Shown in pieces: positions 1-8,280 of a stretch of DNA of 64,000 nt. The position numbers and the translations under genes are program-made. The notes below the pieces were generated by a model. It was given only the letters and a program-made list of their open reading frames with translations. It made no database searches and was not told where the DNA came from. How positions within the stretch are numbered: position 1 is the stretch's first letter; every line of letters starts with the position of its first letter. Origin of the DNA: Sulfuracidifex tepidarius (GTDB taxonomy: Archaea > Thermoproteota > Thermoprotei_A > Sulfolobales > Sulfolobaceae); the NCBI RefSeq assembly GCF_008326425.1, contig NZ_AP018929.1:2184875-2248874 (forward strand), given 5' to 3'.

Positions 1-527
1 CCCTTTCTGAAATCCTCTAAGTTTGAGAAGAGTTTGTAGTGATCCTTAGAGGGTTTGAAACTCACTATACGGTCAATATGGAGGATTCATAGAAAATGGT
101 TTGTAGTGATCCTTAGAGGGTTTGAAACATGATACAACTAGCGTGACCCAATCGAGCAATGGAAGTTTGTAGTGATCCTTAGAGGGTTTGAAACACAGTT
201 TCAAAACTAAAAAACTCCTCATCCTCTTCAGTTTGTAGTGATCCTTAGAGGGTTTGAAACGGAGCTGAGCTAGCGGGTACATTGAAAGTGGGGATTTGTT
301 TGTAGTGATCCTTAGAGGGTTTGAAACTCTCGTTCCTCAACAATTCAGCCAAATCCTTAAGTTCGTTTGTAGTGATCCTTAGAGGGTTTGAAACCAGTTA
401 GCCCCTATATTCATAGCACCTTTCGTGTTATAGTTTGTAGTGATCCTTAGAGGGTTTGAAACTATATGCTTGAGAGGTACTTATACCCCTCTGAATGGTT
501 TGTAGTGATCCTTAGAGGGTTTGAAAC
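1..527 (+). CRISPR. CRISPR array, right-hand part, 8 repeats
   Basis: Eight identical 30-nt repeats start at 32, 99, 165, 231, 298, 365, 433 and 498. The repeat begins GTTTGTAGTGATCC and ends AGGGTTTGAAAC. Seven complete spacers of 35-38 nt separate them, and bases 1-31 are probably part of a further spacer, so the array continues off the left edge. By analogy with archaeal repeats whose crRNA handle ends in TTGAAAC/G, transcription should be rightward, placing the leader outside the window and the trailer end at 527. The final repeat shows no decay. No cas gene is visible in the window. Confidence 0.97.
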
Positions 528-554
528 TGGAGTGATTTTGCTATCGTTATGTTC

Positions 555-1373
555 TCAATTTCTCCTGGTTGCTACGAAGGAGCTCAGTATAATGACGGCA
601 AACCCCGCTAACTGAAGCAGTGTCAAGGTCTCCTTTAATATCAACCAAGATAGCACAACCGTAAACACGGGCTCCATCGAAGTCACTATCGAGGCTATTA
701 TCGAGTCTGTCCTCCTCATCCCCCTGTAAAAGAAGATGTAAGCTATGACTGTTGCGACAACTCCAAGGTAGATCCCAGTAAGGGTAGAGGAGACCGACAC
801 GTCTGGAGACAACAGGAAGGAGATCACCATGGTCATGGGGAGTCCCCATACAGACTGCGAGGAGATGATCTCCATGTCTGACATCCCCTTCATCTGCATG
901 AACCTGGAGAACACTATGAGGAGGGCGTAGGTTAAGCCTGACGCTACCCCTAAGGCAAGGTCGAGCGTAGTTACGTCCGAGAGGTATATCAGGTATACTC
1001 CGAGGAAAACCATCACGGACGCCACCACCTTACTGAAGGTTATAGCGTCCTGAGTGACGACCTTTGAGAGGACTACCACGAACAAGGGAGCAGTGTAAAG
1101 GAAAACTGCAGACAACGGGGCGCCAATGACCTCTATGGTGAAGACGTAGACCTCATAGAAGGCCGTTGAGATAGCCCCCATTATCAAGTTTTCCCTCGAA
1201 GGTACTAGGGATTTCCTTCCCACCGCCGACAAGGAGAAGACCGACGCTACTACCGATCGTATTAGGACGCTCGCGAAGGAGTTGGCACCATAGTCGTAAC
1301 CTATCTCAGTCACTATCCCTATAGTCCCCCAAATGAATGAAGCAGTCAAGAGGTCTGGTACTCCCTTTTTCAA
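555..1373 (-). CDS. DMT-superfamily (EamA) permease
   Basis: A 272-residue, very hydrophobic protein with roughly nine to ten membrane spans, the arrangement of two tandem EamA repeats typical of the drug/metabolite transporter family. Phrases such as LLTASFIWGTIGIVTEIGY at the N-terminus and a C-terminal MEPVFTVVLSWLILKE are characteristic of the fold; length is slightly short of the usual 290-300. The start is TTG, with a purine-rich GAGGGA stretch upstream. The gene stops 27 bp from the last CRISPR repeat and runs toward it. The substrate cannot be told; the neighbours handle amides and pyrimidines. Confidence 0.85.
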   Translation of the reverse strand: MKKGVPDLLTASFIWGTIGIVTEIGYDYGANSFASVLIRSVVASVFSLSAVGRKSLVPSRENLIMGAISTAFYEVYVFTIEVIGAPLSAVFLYTAPLFVVVLSKVVTQDAITFSKVVASVMVFLGVYLIYLSDVTTLDLALGVASGLTYALLIVFSRFMQMKGMSDMEIISSQSVWGLPMTMVISFLLSPDVSVSSTLTGIYLGVVATVIAYIFFYRGMRRTDSIIASIVTSMEPVFTVVLSWLILKETLTLLQLAGFAVIILSSFVATRRN

Positions 1374-1924
1374 GAAATTCCCTCACACACAGGTCTTATC
1401 ACCTTGGTCATAAAAAATTTACATCTCTCTTTTTTACATCTCCGACGAGCTACGCACTGAAGGTCCCACGGGACTTCATAGTCTTCTCAAGGCTCTGATT
1501 TGCTTAGTGCTTTGTGAGTTTGTGCAGATATATCTCAACGAACTCCCTCTCGTAGAGGCGAGTTCTCGCCCTTCAACCCTGGTAAAGACTAGAGTTCAGC
1601 TCGCTGCTCCGACTTCTCTTATCGGCTCTCTTAATGACCGAGGGACAAAAAATGATAAGGGAAAAGGGAGGAGGGGGGAAAGGGTCCCCTGAATTGTCAG
1701 AGCTCGTTCCTTTCAAAACGAAAGTAGTTTTTCCCATAGCGTAAACTAAAAGGACCTCTATAATGTACCTCCTCCGTGTGTGACTATCGCGTCAGCAGAC
1801 CTTATTAGGTGAATTGATTTAGATCTGTACTCACTTCCGCTGTTTACCCTGACTTTCAGGAAAAAGATTGTCTTCGCGGTTTGATACGTTCAGGAAGCTA
1901 TAAATTACCTGAAAGAGAAGGGTT
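1374..1924. other. Intergenic region, no intact gene
   Basis: About 550 bp between two leftward genes with no convincing reading frame. A palindrome-rich patch near 1540-1640 resembles the ends of IS200/605-type elements, but no transposase frame can be followed. On the minus strand near 1765-1800 a short run reading like SADAIVTHGGGT may be a relic of a protein gene. An AT stretch around 1408-1425 could serve as the TATA box of the DMT permease. Confidence 0.35.
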
Positions 1925-3136
1925 TCATGATTGGAGTGAGAGCAAGGTACGCTTGAGCGTCTCCTGTCCCCTATCGCAGTCCTCCCATTCAGTCCACTCT
2001 TCAGGAGCATGACTAACTCCGTCCCTGCTTGGGACGAAGATCATGCCCACGTCCGTCACTTTAGCCATCACTTGGGAGTCGTGAACTGCCCTGCTCGGTA
2101 GCTCCATGTACGAGAAACCAGCTTCCTCCGAGCTACGCTTAACCTCTTCCACGACCCGCGGTGAACACAGAACAGGCTCCTCAAAGAACTCGGTCACGTC
2201 CACTTTTACTCCCTCAGGGGAGGAGGATTCCAATGCGTAGCTCACCACGGAAGAGATCGCCTTCTTCATGTCTTCCTTGGAGAGTGACCTCAAGTCGACG
2301 CCTATCCTCACCTTCCCTGGGATAACGTTGATGACATTGGGAGACACCTCCACGAAACCCACCGTACCCACCATGTCCATCTGTATCGCTATCTCCCTGA
2401 CTTTCTCTATAGTCTTCGCTGCAGAGATCATGGGGTCTGATCTCATGTCCATCGGTGTAGAGCCTGCATGTGCTTGCCTTCCGGTGAACTCTACCCACGC
2501 CCTTTGTACTCCTACTATACCTGTTACCACGCCTATCTGTACCTTCCTCTGGTAAAGAATAGGTCCCTGCTCTACATGTAGCTCCACGTGGTTCCTCAGA
2601 GCATAGGGAAACCTTCCTATCTTCTTAACCTTTCCTTCAACTCTACGTAGAAACCTCTCTAACGCATCCTTGAATGAGATCAGCTCGTATTTCCCTTTCA
2701 GGTCTGACAATTCGTTACTTATCTCTCCCGCGAAGTACTTACTACCCACGAATGGCATGAAGGAGTTTCCCTCCTCGTCCGTGAACACTACCAAGACCAT
2801 GGGGAACTTTGTCTCAACTCTGTCCTCGTTAAGTTGTCTCATAGTCTCAAGTCCCCCAACGACACCAAGGACGCCATCGAAAATACCACCGTTCATTACA
2901 GTGTCTACATGCGACCCAGTGGAGACGTAAGGCTCTTTAAGTCTGCCTTTCCTCACTCCTATAATGTTGGCTGCGTCGTCAACGTAAACCTCAAGTCCCG
3001 CCTCTCTCATCCTTTCAATTAGGTAAAGCCGAGCCTCTATGTCCTCAGGGCTGAGCGCAGGCCTTGAATTTCCTCCCCTCTGGTCCTTGCCTATCTTACC
3101 TATCGCCTCTATGTCTTCCTTTATCCTACTCGTCAA
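1925..3136 (-). CDS. M20-family N-carbamoyl amino acid amidohydrolase
   Basis: Zinc-dependent amidase of the M20 hydantoinase/carbamoylase group (allantoate amidohydrolase, N-carbamoyl-L-amino-acid hydrolase, Pyd3-type beta-ureidopropionase). It would release ammonia and CO2 from a carbamoyl amide. Metal-site motifs are all present: GSHVDTV near residue 76, FDGVLG with Asp87, DEEGN near 121, ELHVEQG with His187 and SHAPEEW near the C-terminus. The 403-residue length is normal for the family. Start is TTG at 3136, with an A/T box about 25 nt upstream. It diverges from the CE4-type hydrolase at 3343, suggesting joint control. The exact substrate (N-carbamoylsarcosine, ureidopropionate, allantoate) is not decidable from sequence. 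Confidence 0.88.
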   Translation of the reverse strand: MTSRIKEDIEAIGKIGKDQRGGNSRPALSPEDIEARLYLIERMREAGLEVYVDDAANIIGVRKGRLKEPYVSTGSHVDTVMNGGIFDGVLGVVGGLETMRQLNEDRVETKFPMVLVVFTDEEGNSFMPFVGSKYFAGEISNELSDLKGKYELISFKDALERFLRRVEGKVKKIGRFPYALRNHVELHVEQGPILYQRKVQIGVVTGIVGVQRAWVEFTGRQAHAGSTPMDMRSDPMISAAKTIEKVREIAIQMDMVGTVGFVEVSPNVINVIPGKVRIGVDLRSLSKEDMKKAISSVVSYALESSSPEGVKVDVTEFFEEPVLCSPRVVEEVKRSSEEAGFSYMELPSRAVHDSQVMAKVTDVGMIFVPSRDGVSHAPEEWTEWEDCDRGQETLKRTLLSLQS

Positions 3137-3312
3137 GGTGAGAGATTAATTAAAAAAACAGTATAAAACTTTTCTGAAAGGGGAACTTTAACGTACTAAG
3201 GTTTATCCTCTTTGAGGCAACCTCTTTCTAATTTCTAGGTTTCTTATCCCTCATGAAACTTGAATAGAGTCAAAGGTTTTAGAGGGTAGGAACCAGGACT
3301 CAAGAGGTGAAT

Positions 3313-3320
3313 AGATTTTA
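3313..3320 (+). promoter_or_regulatory. TATA-like box for CE4-type hydrolase
   Basis: GATTTTAT lies 23-30 nt before the ATG at 3343, fitting a leaderless archaeal transcript. It argues against the alternative upstream GTG at 3307, which would put the box inside the gene. Confidence 0.5.
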
Positions 3321-3342
3321 TTCCCCGCTCTTTTCATTATCC

Positions 3343-4197
3343 ATGGAAAAATACGTAGCAATCACGGTAGATGTGGACGCGATAGCGGGGTGGTTGGGCA
3401 GTTACGGCGGGGAGGACTCCCTTTGTGACTTGTCTAGGGGTGAGTTCGCAGGGAAAATAGGCACAATGAGGTTACTTGAACTCTTCGACAGCATGGGGAT
3501 AAAAACTACTTGGTTCACTCCTGGTCACTCGATAGAGACTTTCTGGAATCAGATGAAGAAGGTGGTCGACTCGGGACATGAAATAGGCTTGCACGGCTAT
3601 TCCCACGAGAACCCATCCAAGTTATCCAGGGAACAGGAGTCCAAGATATTTGACAAGAACATAGCCTTAGTGGAGAAGCTGACCGGCGAGAGGCCTATAG
3701 GCAACAGGCAACCTTGGTGGGACATGGGAGAAAGCACGATAGACCTCATGATAGAAAAAGGGTTAAAGTACGACAGTAGCATGATGGGGGAAGAGTTCCA
3801 CCCGTATCGCTTAAGGAAGGGTGATACTTGGTCTAAGATAGATTACGACAAGGATCCTGAGACTTGGATGAGACCTTACAAGTTCGGAGAGGAGACCAAC
3901 ATAGTAGAGTTTCCGGTTTCTTGGTACCTGGACGATCTTCCTGCGCAGATGTTCATGAAACACCCTTACTATAACTACGGATGGACTCACCCGGATATAG
4001 TGTACAAGGTAATGTTTAAGGAGCATTTCGACTGGCTCATAAAGAAGGAGAAGGACGGTATCCTGACCCTTACTGTACACCCAGACGTTAGCGGAAGAGT
4101 TCAGGGACTGAAGAGGTTGGAGGAATTGCTGAGCTACATGAAGACTTTCGACGTAAAGTTCGTGACGCTGAGGGAGGCATTGAAAGTATGGTCGTAG
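3343..4197 (+). CDS. CE4-fold hydrolase, HpPgdA/cyclic imidase type
   Basis: A 284-residue NodB-fold protein closely resembling the Helicobacter HP0310/PgdA branch, including TVDVDAIAGWLGSYGGED at the N-terminus, GHSIETF, GLHGYSHENP with metal His84 and His88, Asp10/Asp12, and LTVHPDVSGR near the end. The family contains peptidoglycan deacetylases but also cofactor-light cyclic imide hydrolases and the PuuE allantoinase. Archaea have no peptidoglycan, and the flanking genes are a carbamoylase and a dihydropyrimidinase, so ring opening of a cyclic imide, hydantoin or allantoin is the better guess. The ATG at 3343 is chosen from the TATA spacing and the fit of the first beta strand. Confidence 0.85.
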   Translation: MEKYVAITVDVDAIAGWLGSYGGEDSLCDLSRGEFAGKIGTMRLLELFDSMGIKTTWFTPGHSIETFWNQMKKVVDSGHEIGLHGYSHENPSKLSREQESKIFDKNIALVEKLTGERPIGNRQPWWDMGESTIDLMIEKGLKYDSSMMGEEFHPYRLRKGDTWSKIDYDKDPETWMRPYKFGEETNIVEFPVSWYLDDLPAQMFMKHPYYNYGWTHPDIVYKVMFKEHFDWLIKKEKDGILTLTVHPDVSGRVQGLKRLEELLSYMKTFDVKFVTLREALKVWS

Positions 4198-4255
4198 ACG
4201 GAAACAGGATTAAGTTCGTCATGGACTCTTGTCACTAAGGACACGACGTCTCCTC

Positions 4256-4320
4256 CCCGACTTTTTCTTCTATTTCACTAGAGAATCAGGAAGAGCTCTT
4301 TTTCTTCTCCTCCTTTTAGT
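4256..4320 (+). terminator. Pyrimidine-rich 3' end of CE4 gene
   Basis: T/C runs (CTTTTTCTTC, CTCTTTTTCTTCTCCTCC) begin about 60 nt after the stop codon. U-rich tracts are the usual archaeal termination signal; no stable hairpin is seen. Confidence 0.4.
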
Positions 4321-4560
4321 ATTTAACTTTTGCAATTTCCTTATTTTATGGACCACTTGGTTTCCTCTCGATATTAAGTCAGTTTATCCACATGACTCTG
4401 AATTATATATTTACCTGAAAGAAATTTTCATATAAGCCGTGATCAGAATTTAAGAATTAAGGTGATATACAGAGCAAATCTCTTTCAGTTCCTCAGATCT
4501 CAAAGGAATTTAGTTGCGCTCTTTAGAAAAGTAATTAAAAAAGTATTTCCCTTCCTTCCT

Positions 4561-4640
4561 ATGTAAGAAGGGGGAAAGAAAAGACAACAAAATAAATCAA
4601 ATAGAGGGGAATAAAAAAATTTTTATATTTCTTTCCTAAA
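4561..4640 (-). terminator. Pyrimidine-rich 3' end of NCS1 permease
   Basis: Read on the minus strand this segment is U/C-rich, including a run of T opposite AAAAAAA near 4613 and CCCCTCT. It lies 70-150 nt past the permease stop and is a candidate termination zone. Confidence 0.4.
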
Positions 4641-4711
4641 AAACCTTTGCTCACTTACTTGTTTATTTCTTTTTTCTATATCCCGTTCATGTTTTACATC
4701 GATTGTCTTCG

Positions 4712-6196
4712 CTACTTGTTCTCCTTCTTCGTTCCCTTCGTCCTCCAGTTAAGGCCGAGGTAAAGGAGCATGCTTATAGCTACAGCTAGATACCACCCGT
4801 AGTCGTACAGAGAGACCAAGGCCGGCACGAAGAAACCTATAGCGGGGACGCCGAAACCTACAGCTAGAGAGACGATTGCCTTCCAGTTCACTCCGTCGCT
4901 GTACCAGTATTCTCCTTTCGGAGTGAAGAGGTCTACGAGCTTGAAGTTAGTCCTCCTCAGTATCCAGTAATCGGCTATCATGATTCCTGCTATCGATCCG
5001 AGTCCCGCTCCTATGATGTCCAACACGTCGAAGATCGTCCCAGCGTTGTTGTACCACAGTTGAGGCACGTAGAGTAGTCCAATGACAGCAGCTACTATGG
5101 AGGTCTTACCCCAGGACTCCAACTTTCTGGGGAAGAGCGAGATCAGGTCGTACACTGGGGATAATATGTTGGCAGCCACGTTAACTGAGACAGTCGCTAT
5201 CACCAAGCTCACTCCTACGAGGAGGGCGAGGAGAGGATTCGAGGTGAACAAGTACATGATGTTCACCGGGTTCACGTAGTTCACTGCCTCGCTCATGGGG
5301 ATGTGGTAAAGGTATATCATGGTGGACGTTATTCCTACTGCTATCAGGGAGAAGAGGGAAACTATTACTGGCAACCCCAGACCTTGGCCTATGAGCTGGT
5401 CCTTCTGAGACCTGGAGAACCTGGTGAAATCAGGTATGTTCAACACCAGCGTGGCCCAGACCCCCGCCATTGAAGCTATGGAGAGCGTCACAGCGCTTAG
5501 AGTAGGCGAGGCGGTCACGGAGAACAGAGGTCCGAACCCGTGAGCTAAGTATATTCCGTACCCGAAGAGCGCACCCAGACTAGCCACTATGAGAGGCCCT
5601 GCCACGAGCTCAAAGTTCTTTATTTCCTCCATTCCGCCGAAGAGTACTGCGACGTTGAGGGCCCAGAAAATAAGGAAGGAGATCGCCAAGTGTTCGGGCA
5701 TGCCTAACACGGGTGCAGTGAGCGAAGTCCAAGGCTTGTACATGATCGATATTACCGCATCTATTATCGTGCCTCCCACGTAACTCTGCACCGCGAACCA
5801 GAATAGGGCTACCCCTGCCCTCATCAGGACGGGGAGGGTCGCTCCCTTGATACCGAACATAGGCCTCACGGATATAGGATAAGGTATTCCCCACTTTGTC
5901 CCGATGTGTCCATTGAGGTATAACGCAATAAGCAATGTACCGTATGCGATGCCTATCACTGCCAGTGCAATTGGAGCGCCGAGTTGAAAGGTTAAAAGAC
6001 CTGCCAGCTCGAATGCGACTACGTTGTGAGACATCCCGGCCCATACTGTGGTGTAGTTTACCCAGTTCCACTTCTTCAATGAAGGGGAGACGGGGACCAA
6101 GTTCTTATTGTAGTACTTGCTAGGTATTGTAGCTTTACCTTGACCGTAACTTGTCAAGTCTATTTCTTCTCTTTTCTCTACTTCTTCTTCTGCCAT
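4712..6196 (-). CDS. NCS1-family nucleobase/allantoin permease (paralogue 1)
   Basis: About 494 residues with some twelve membrane spans. NCS1 signatures are clear: WVNYTTVWAGMSHNVVAFE at the first span, HIGTKWGIPYPISVRPMFG, a DFTRFSRSQKDQ loop, and a GSIAGIMIADYWILRR helix near the C-terminus. Such proteins import uracil, cytosine, allantoin, hydantoin or thiamine with Na+ or H+. An ATG at 6196 is preferred over the one at 6241 because TAATTAATTAAAAAC sits 18-30 nt before it, as expected for a leaderless message. Placement beside dihydropyrimidinase and the CE4 enzyme suggests a pyrimidine or hydantoin substrate. Paralogues lie at 44957 and 63091. Confidence 0.9.
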   Translation of the reverse strand: MAEEEVEKREEIDLTSYGQGKATIPSKYYNKNLVPVSPSLKKWNWVNYTTVWAGMSHNVVAFELAGLLTFQLGAPIALAVIGIAYGTLLIALYLNGHIGTKWGIPYPISVRPMFGIKGATLPVLMRAGVALFWFAVQSYVGGTIIDAVISIMYKPWTSLTAPVLGMPEHLAISFLIFWALNVAVLFGGMEEIKNFELVAGPLIVASLGALFGYGIYLAHGFGPLFSVTASPTLSAVTLSIASMAGVWATLVLNIPDFTRFSRSQKDQLIGQGLGLPVIVSLFSLIAVGITSTMIYLYHIPMSEAVNYVNPVNIMYLFTSNPLLALLVGVSLVIATVSVNVAANILSPVYDLISLFPRKLESWGKTSIVAAVIGLLYVPQLWYNNAGTIFDVLDIIGAGLGSIAGIMIADYWILRRTNFKLVDLFTPKGEYWYSDGVNWKAIVSLAVGFGVPAIGFFVPALVSLYDYGWYLAVAISMLLYLGLNWRTKGTKKENK

Positions 6197-6241
6197 CAGA
6201 GAAGAAATTGAGAAATTAATTAAAAACTTTGCCTCCTCCAT

Positions 6242-6693
6242 GTCTAAAACGTTTAATAAAAATGGGCATCAAAAAAGAAAACTTTTAAAATTTAACGTGA
6301 TAAATACTCAAGATTTTTTGTCAAAATATCTTGATATTTAGTATGTTACGAAAGAATGAAACGAAGTAGGACTGCGCTTTCTCTGGTTTGATGAAGTGAG
6401 GAGGAGAAGAGTGGATGGAAACGGGGAAAACGTATATACACACACTCCCGTGCACTACCATTATCTTATCACGGCTATCATGCATCTCGTCGTCCTTTGA
6501 GTGTTAGGAATAAGAGAAGGAGAGAGACGATAAGAAAGACAATATTATACACCATATATAGACATATATGTTGAGATAAAAAGAGAGAGACACATATAAA
6601 AAGAGAAGAGAAGAGAAAAAAGAGAGAGAAACGGAAGAGAGACTTGGAGGCATGAGGTGATTGAGAGGGAGAAATAACACCAAGAAGGACTCG
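6242..6693. other. Intergenic purine-rich region
   Basis: About 450 bp without a gene. From about 6490 to 6640 the plus strand is strongly purine-biased with repeated GAGAGA and AAGAGAAGAG runs interrupted by a TATATATAGAC patch. The left part holds the upstream region of the NCS1 permease. Confidence 0.5.
6590..6690 (-). terminator. Polypyrimidine 3' end of dihydropyrimidinase
   Basis: On the transcribed minus strand this is a long U/C tract (for example CTCTCTCTTTTTTCTC) starting shortly after the stop at 6694. It is a candidate U-rich termination zone; no hairpin seen. Confidence 0.4.
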
Positions 6694-8073
6694 CTACTTC
6701 ACTGGTTTCCCCGGGACATAAACCCCGCTTCCTCTAGGTGATGTAATCTGCCCTTCCTCCATTACCACTTCCCCCCTCCTGATCGTCATCACGTTCCATC
6801 CCTCAACCTCAATGCCGTCGTATATTGTGTAGTCTATGTTGCTGTGCAGGACGTCGGGAGTTATCTTCACTCTCTTGGCGGGATCTATGACTGCGAAGTC
6901 GGCGTCAGCCCCAGGTTGTACTACCCCTTTCCTCGGGTAGAGACCGAAAAGTTTCGCCGGGTTTGTAGAGGTCACCTCCACGAACCTCTCCATGCTTATC
7001 TTGCCCTTCTTTACCCCGAAGTAAAACAGGAGTGGGAGGATGGTCTCAGTCCCCGGTACTCCGTTGGGTATCTCATGAAATGAAGGTACTTCTTCCCTGT
7101 GTCTCCTCTTTTGGGACACTGAGTAAACGCAGTGGTCGCTCCCCACCGTGTATATTTCCCCTGAAGCCAACTTCTGCCAAAGCTTAGTCCTCTGGTCGTC
7201 GCTCCTCAGAGGAGGGCTCATGACGTACTTGTAACCGTCGGGTCTCTTGAGCGCTTCCAACGTTAGGGTGAGGTAATGCGGTGTAGTCTCGTTAAAGTAG
7301 CTCATCCCCCTCGAACGGTAAGACGACATCACATCCACAGCCTCACCGGTGGACGTGTGGACTTGGTACATGGTGACCCCTTTCACAAGGGACGCTATTG
7401 ACGCAACCCTGTTCGCAGCTTCTATCTCCATTTCGTCAGGTCTGCTGTAGTAATGGTATATTGGGTCTACCTTTCCCTCCACCACGTATTCCTGGACCAA
7501 TTCGTTTATTATCTCTCCGTTCTCTGCATGGACACCCACGACTCCTCCGTGGGACGATATCTCGCGTACTAGCTTGAGGATTTCACCGTCGTTCACCATG
7601 AGCTCTCCCTTGTATGCCATGTAGAGCTTGAAGCTCATCACTCCCCTCCCCATCACCTCCGGGATCTGTTCCATTACAGTGGGGTTCACTTCCCTGATTA
7701 TCATGTGGAGCCCGTAGTCCGAGACCACCTTAGGGTCAGCTGTCTCCCTCCACTTCTGGTATGCACTTAGGAGGTCTTGTCCCTTCGACGGGGTAACGAA
7801 GTCCACGATAGTGGTAACACCTCCCCCCACGGCTGCCGAGGTCCCGTAATAGAAATCGTCAGCAGTCACCTCTCCCATGAAGGGGAACTCCATGTGTGTA
7901 TGACCGTCTATCAGACCTGGGACGACGTACTTACCTTGAACGTCCAACGTCCTGTCCGCTTGCTCCTGTACGTCTCCTATCTTAACTATCTTTCCTCCCT
8001 TTACACCGACGTCACCCTCGAAGTAACCTGAAGAAGTGAAGACCTTTGCGTCCTTTATGACTAAGTCCAACAT
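6694..8073 (-). CDS. hydA: Dihydropyrimidinase / hydantoinase
   Basis: A 459-residue amidohydrolase-fold enzyme that hydrolyses dihydrouracil, dihydrothymine or hydantoins to N-carbamoyl amino acids. The binuclear metal site is complete: GHTH with His58 and His60, the lysine expected to be carboxylated in SFKLYMAYKG (Lys149), VHAENG (His182), QVHTSTG (His239) and VGSDHC (Asp313). Length is normal. A TATA-like TTAAAAAATG complement lies about 26-30 nt before the ATG, so the message is probably leaderless. It diverges from the PreA-like dehydrogenase at 8281, giving steps one and two of the reductive pyrimidine route side by side. Confidence 0.93.
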   Translation of the reverse strand: MLDLVIKDAKVFTSSGYFEGDVGVKGGKIVKIGDVQEQADRTLDVQGKYVVPGLIDGHTHMEFPFMGEVTADDFYYGTSAAVGGGVTTIVDFVTPSKGQDLLSAYQKWRETADPKVVSDYGLHMIIREVNPTVMEQIPEVMGRGVMSFKLYMAYKGELMVNDGEILKLVREISSHGGVVGVHAENGEIINELVQEYVVEGKVDPIYHYYSRPDEMEIEAANRVASIASLVKGVTMYQVHTSTGEAVDVMSSYRSRGMSYFNETTPHYLTLTLEALKRPDGYKYVMSPPLRSDDQRTKLWQKLASGEIYTVGSDHCVYSVSQKRRHREEVPSFHEIPNGVPGTETILPLLFYFGVKKGKISMERFVEVTSTNPAKLFGLYPRKGVVQPGADADFAVIDPAKRVKITPDVLHSNIDYTIYDGIEVEGWNVMTIRRGEVVMEEGQITSPRGSGVYVPGKPVK

Positions 8074-8213
8074 AATTTACGAAATGTTACCTAAAGTTAA
8101 AAAATGTCTTTAACGTCGTGAATGAAAAAAGATAACAACGGTAGGAAAGTAGCTGTAATCTTTTCTGAAATACCTCCCCGTAATATCGTAAATTGTATTC
8201 ATTTTCTAGTTTT

Positions 8214-8230
8214 AAGAAATGTAATTTCTT
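8214..8230. promoter_or_regulatory. 7-3-7 palindrome in divergent promoter
   Basis: AAGAAAT-GTA-ATTTCTT is a perfect inverted repeat in the 207-bp gap between the divergent dihydropyrimidinase and PreA-like genes. Its position would let one DNA-binding protein control both. It is also AT-rich, so chance is possible. Confidence 0.35.
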
Positions 8231-8280
8231 CATCTGTAAACGGAAATGTTTTTTAGCGATTTTTAACAGTAATCTCTTCT

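Larger units (their letters stand above)
4198..4711. other. Convergent intergenic region
   Basis: No convincing gene. A 16-codon frame at 4188-4238 (MVVDGNRIKFVMDSCH) overlaps the hydrolase stop and could be the stub of a lost downstream gene. The remainder is AT-rich and contains pyrimidine-rich tracts at the 3' ends of both converging genes. Confidence 0.4.

Noticed and set aside
73-282. 69-residue minus-strand frame
   Set aside because: It is translated CRISPR repeat (recurring CFKPSKDHYK) and has no independent support.
3307-3342. Upstream GTG start for the CE4 hydrolase
   Set aside because: Would place the TATA-like box inside the gene and adds residues not matching the family N-terminus.
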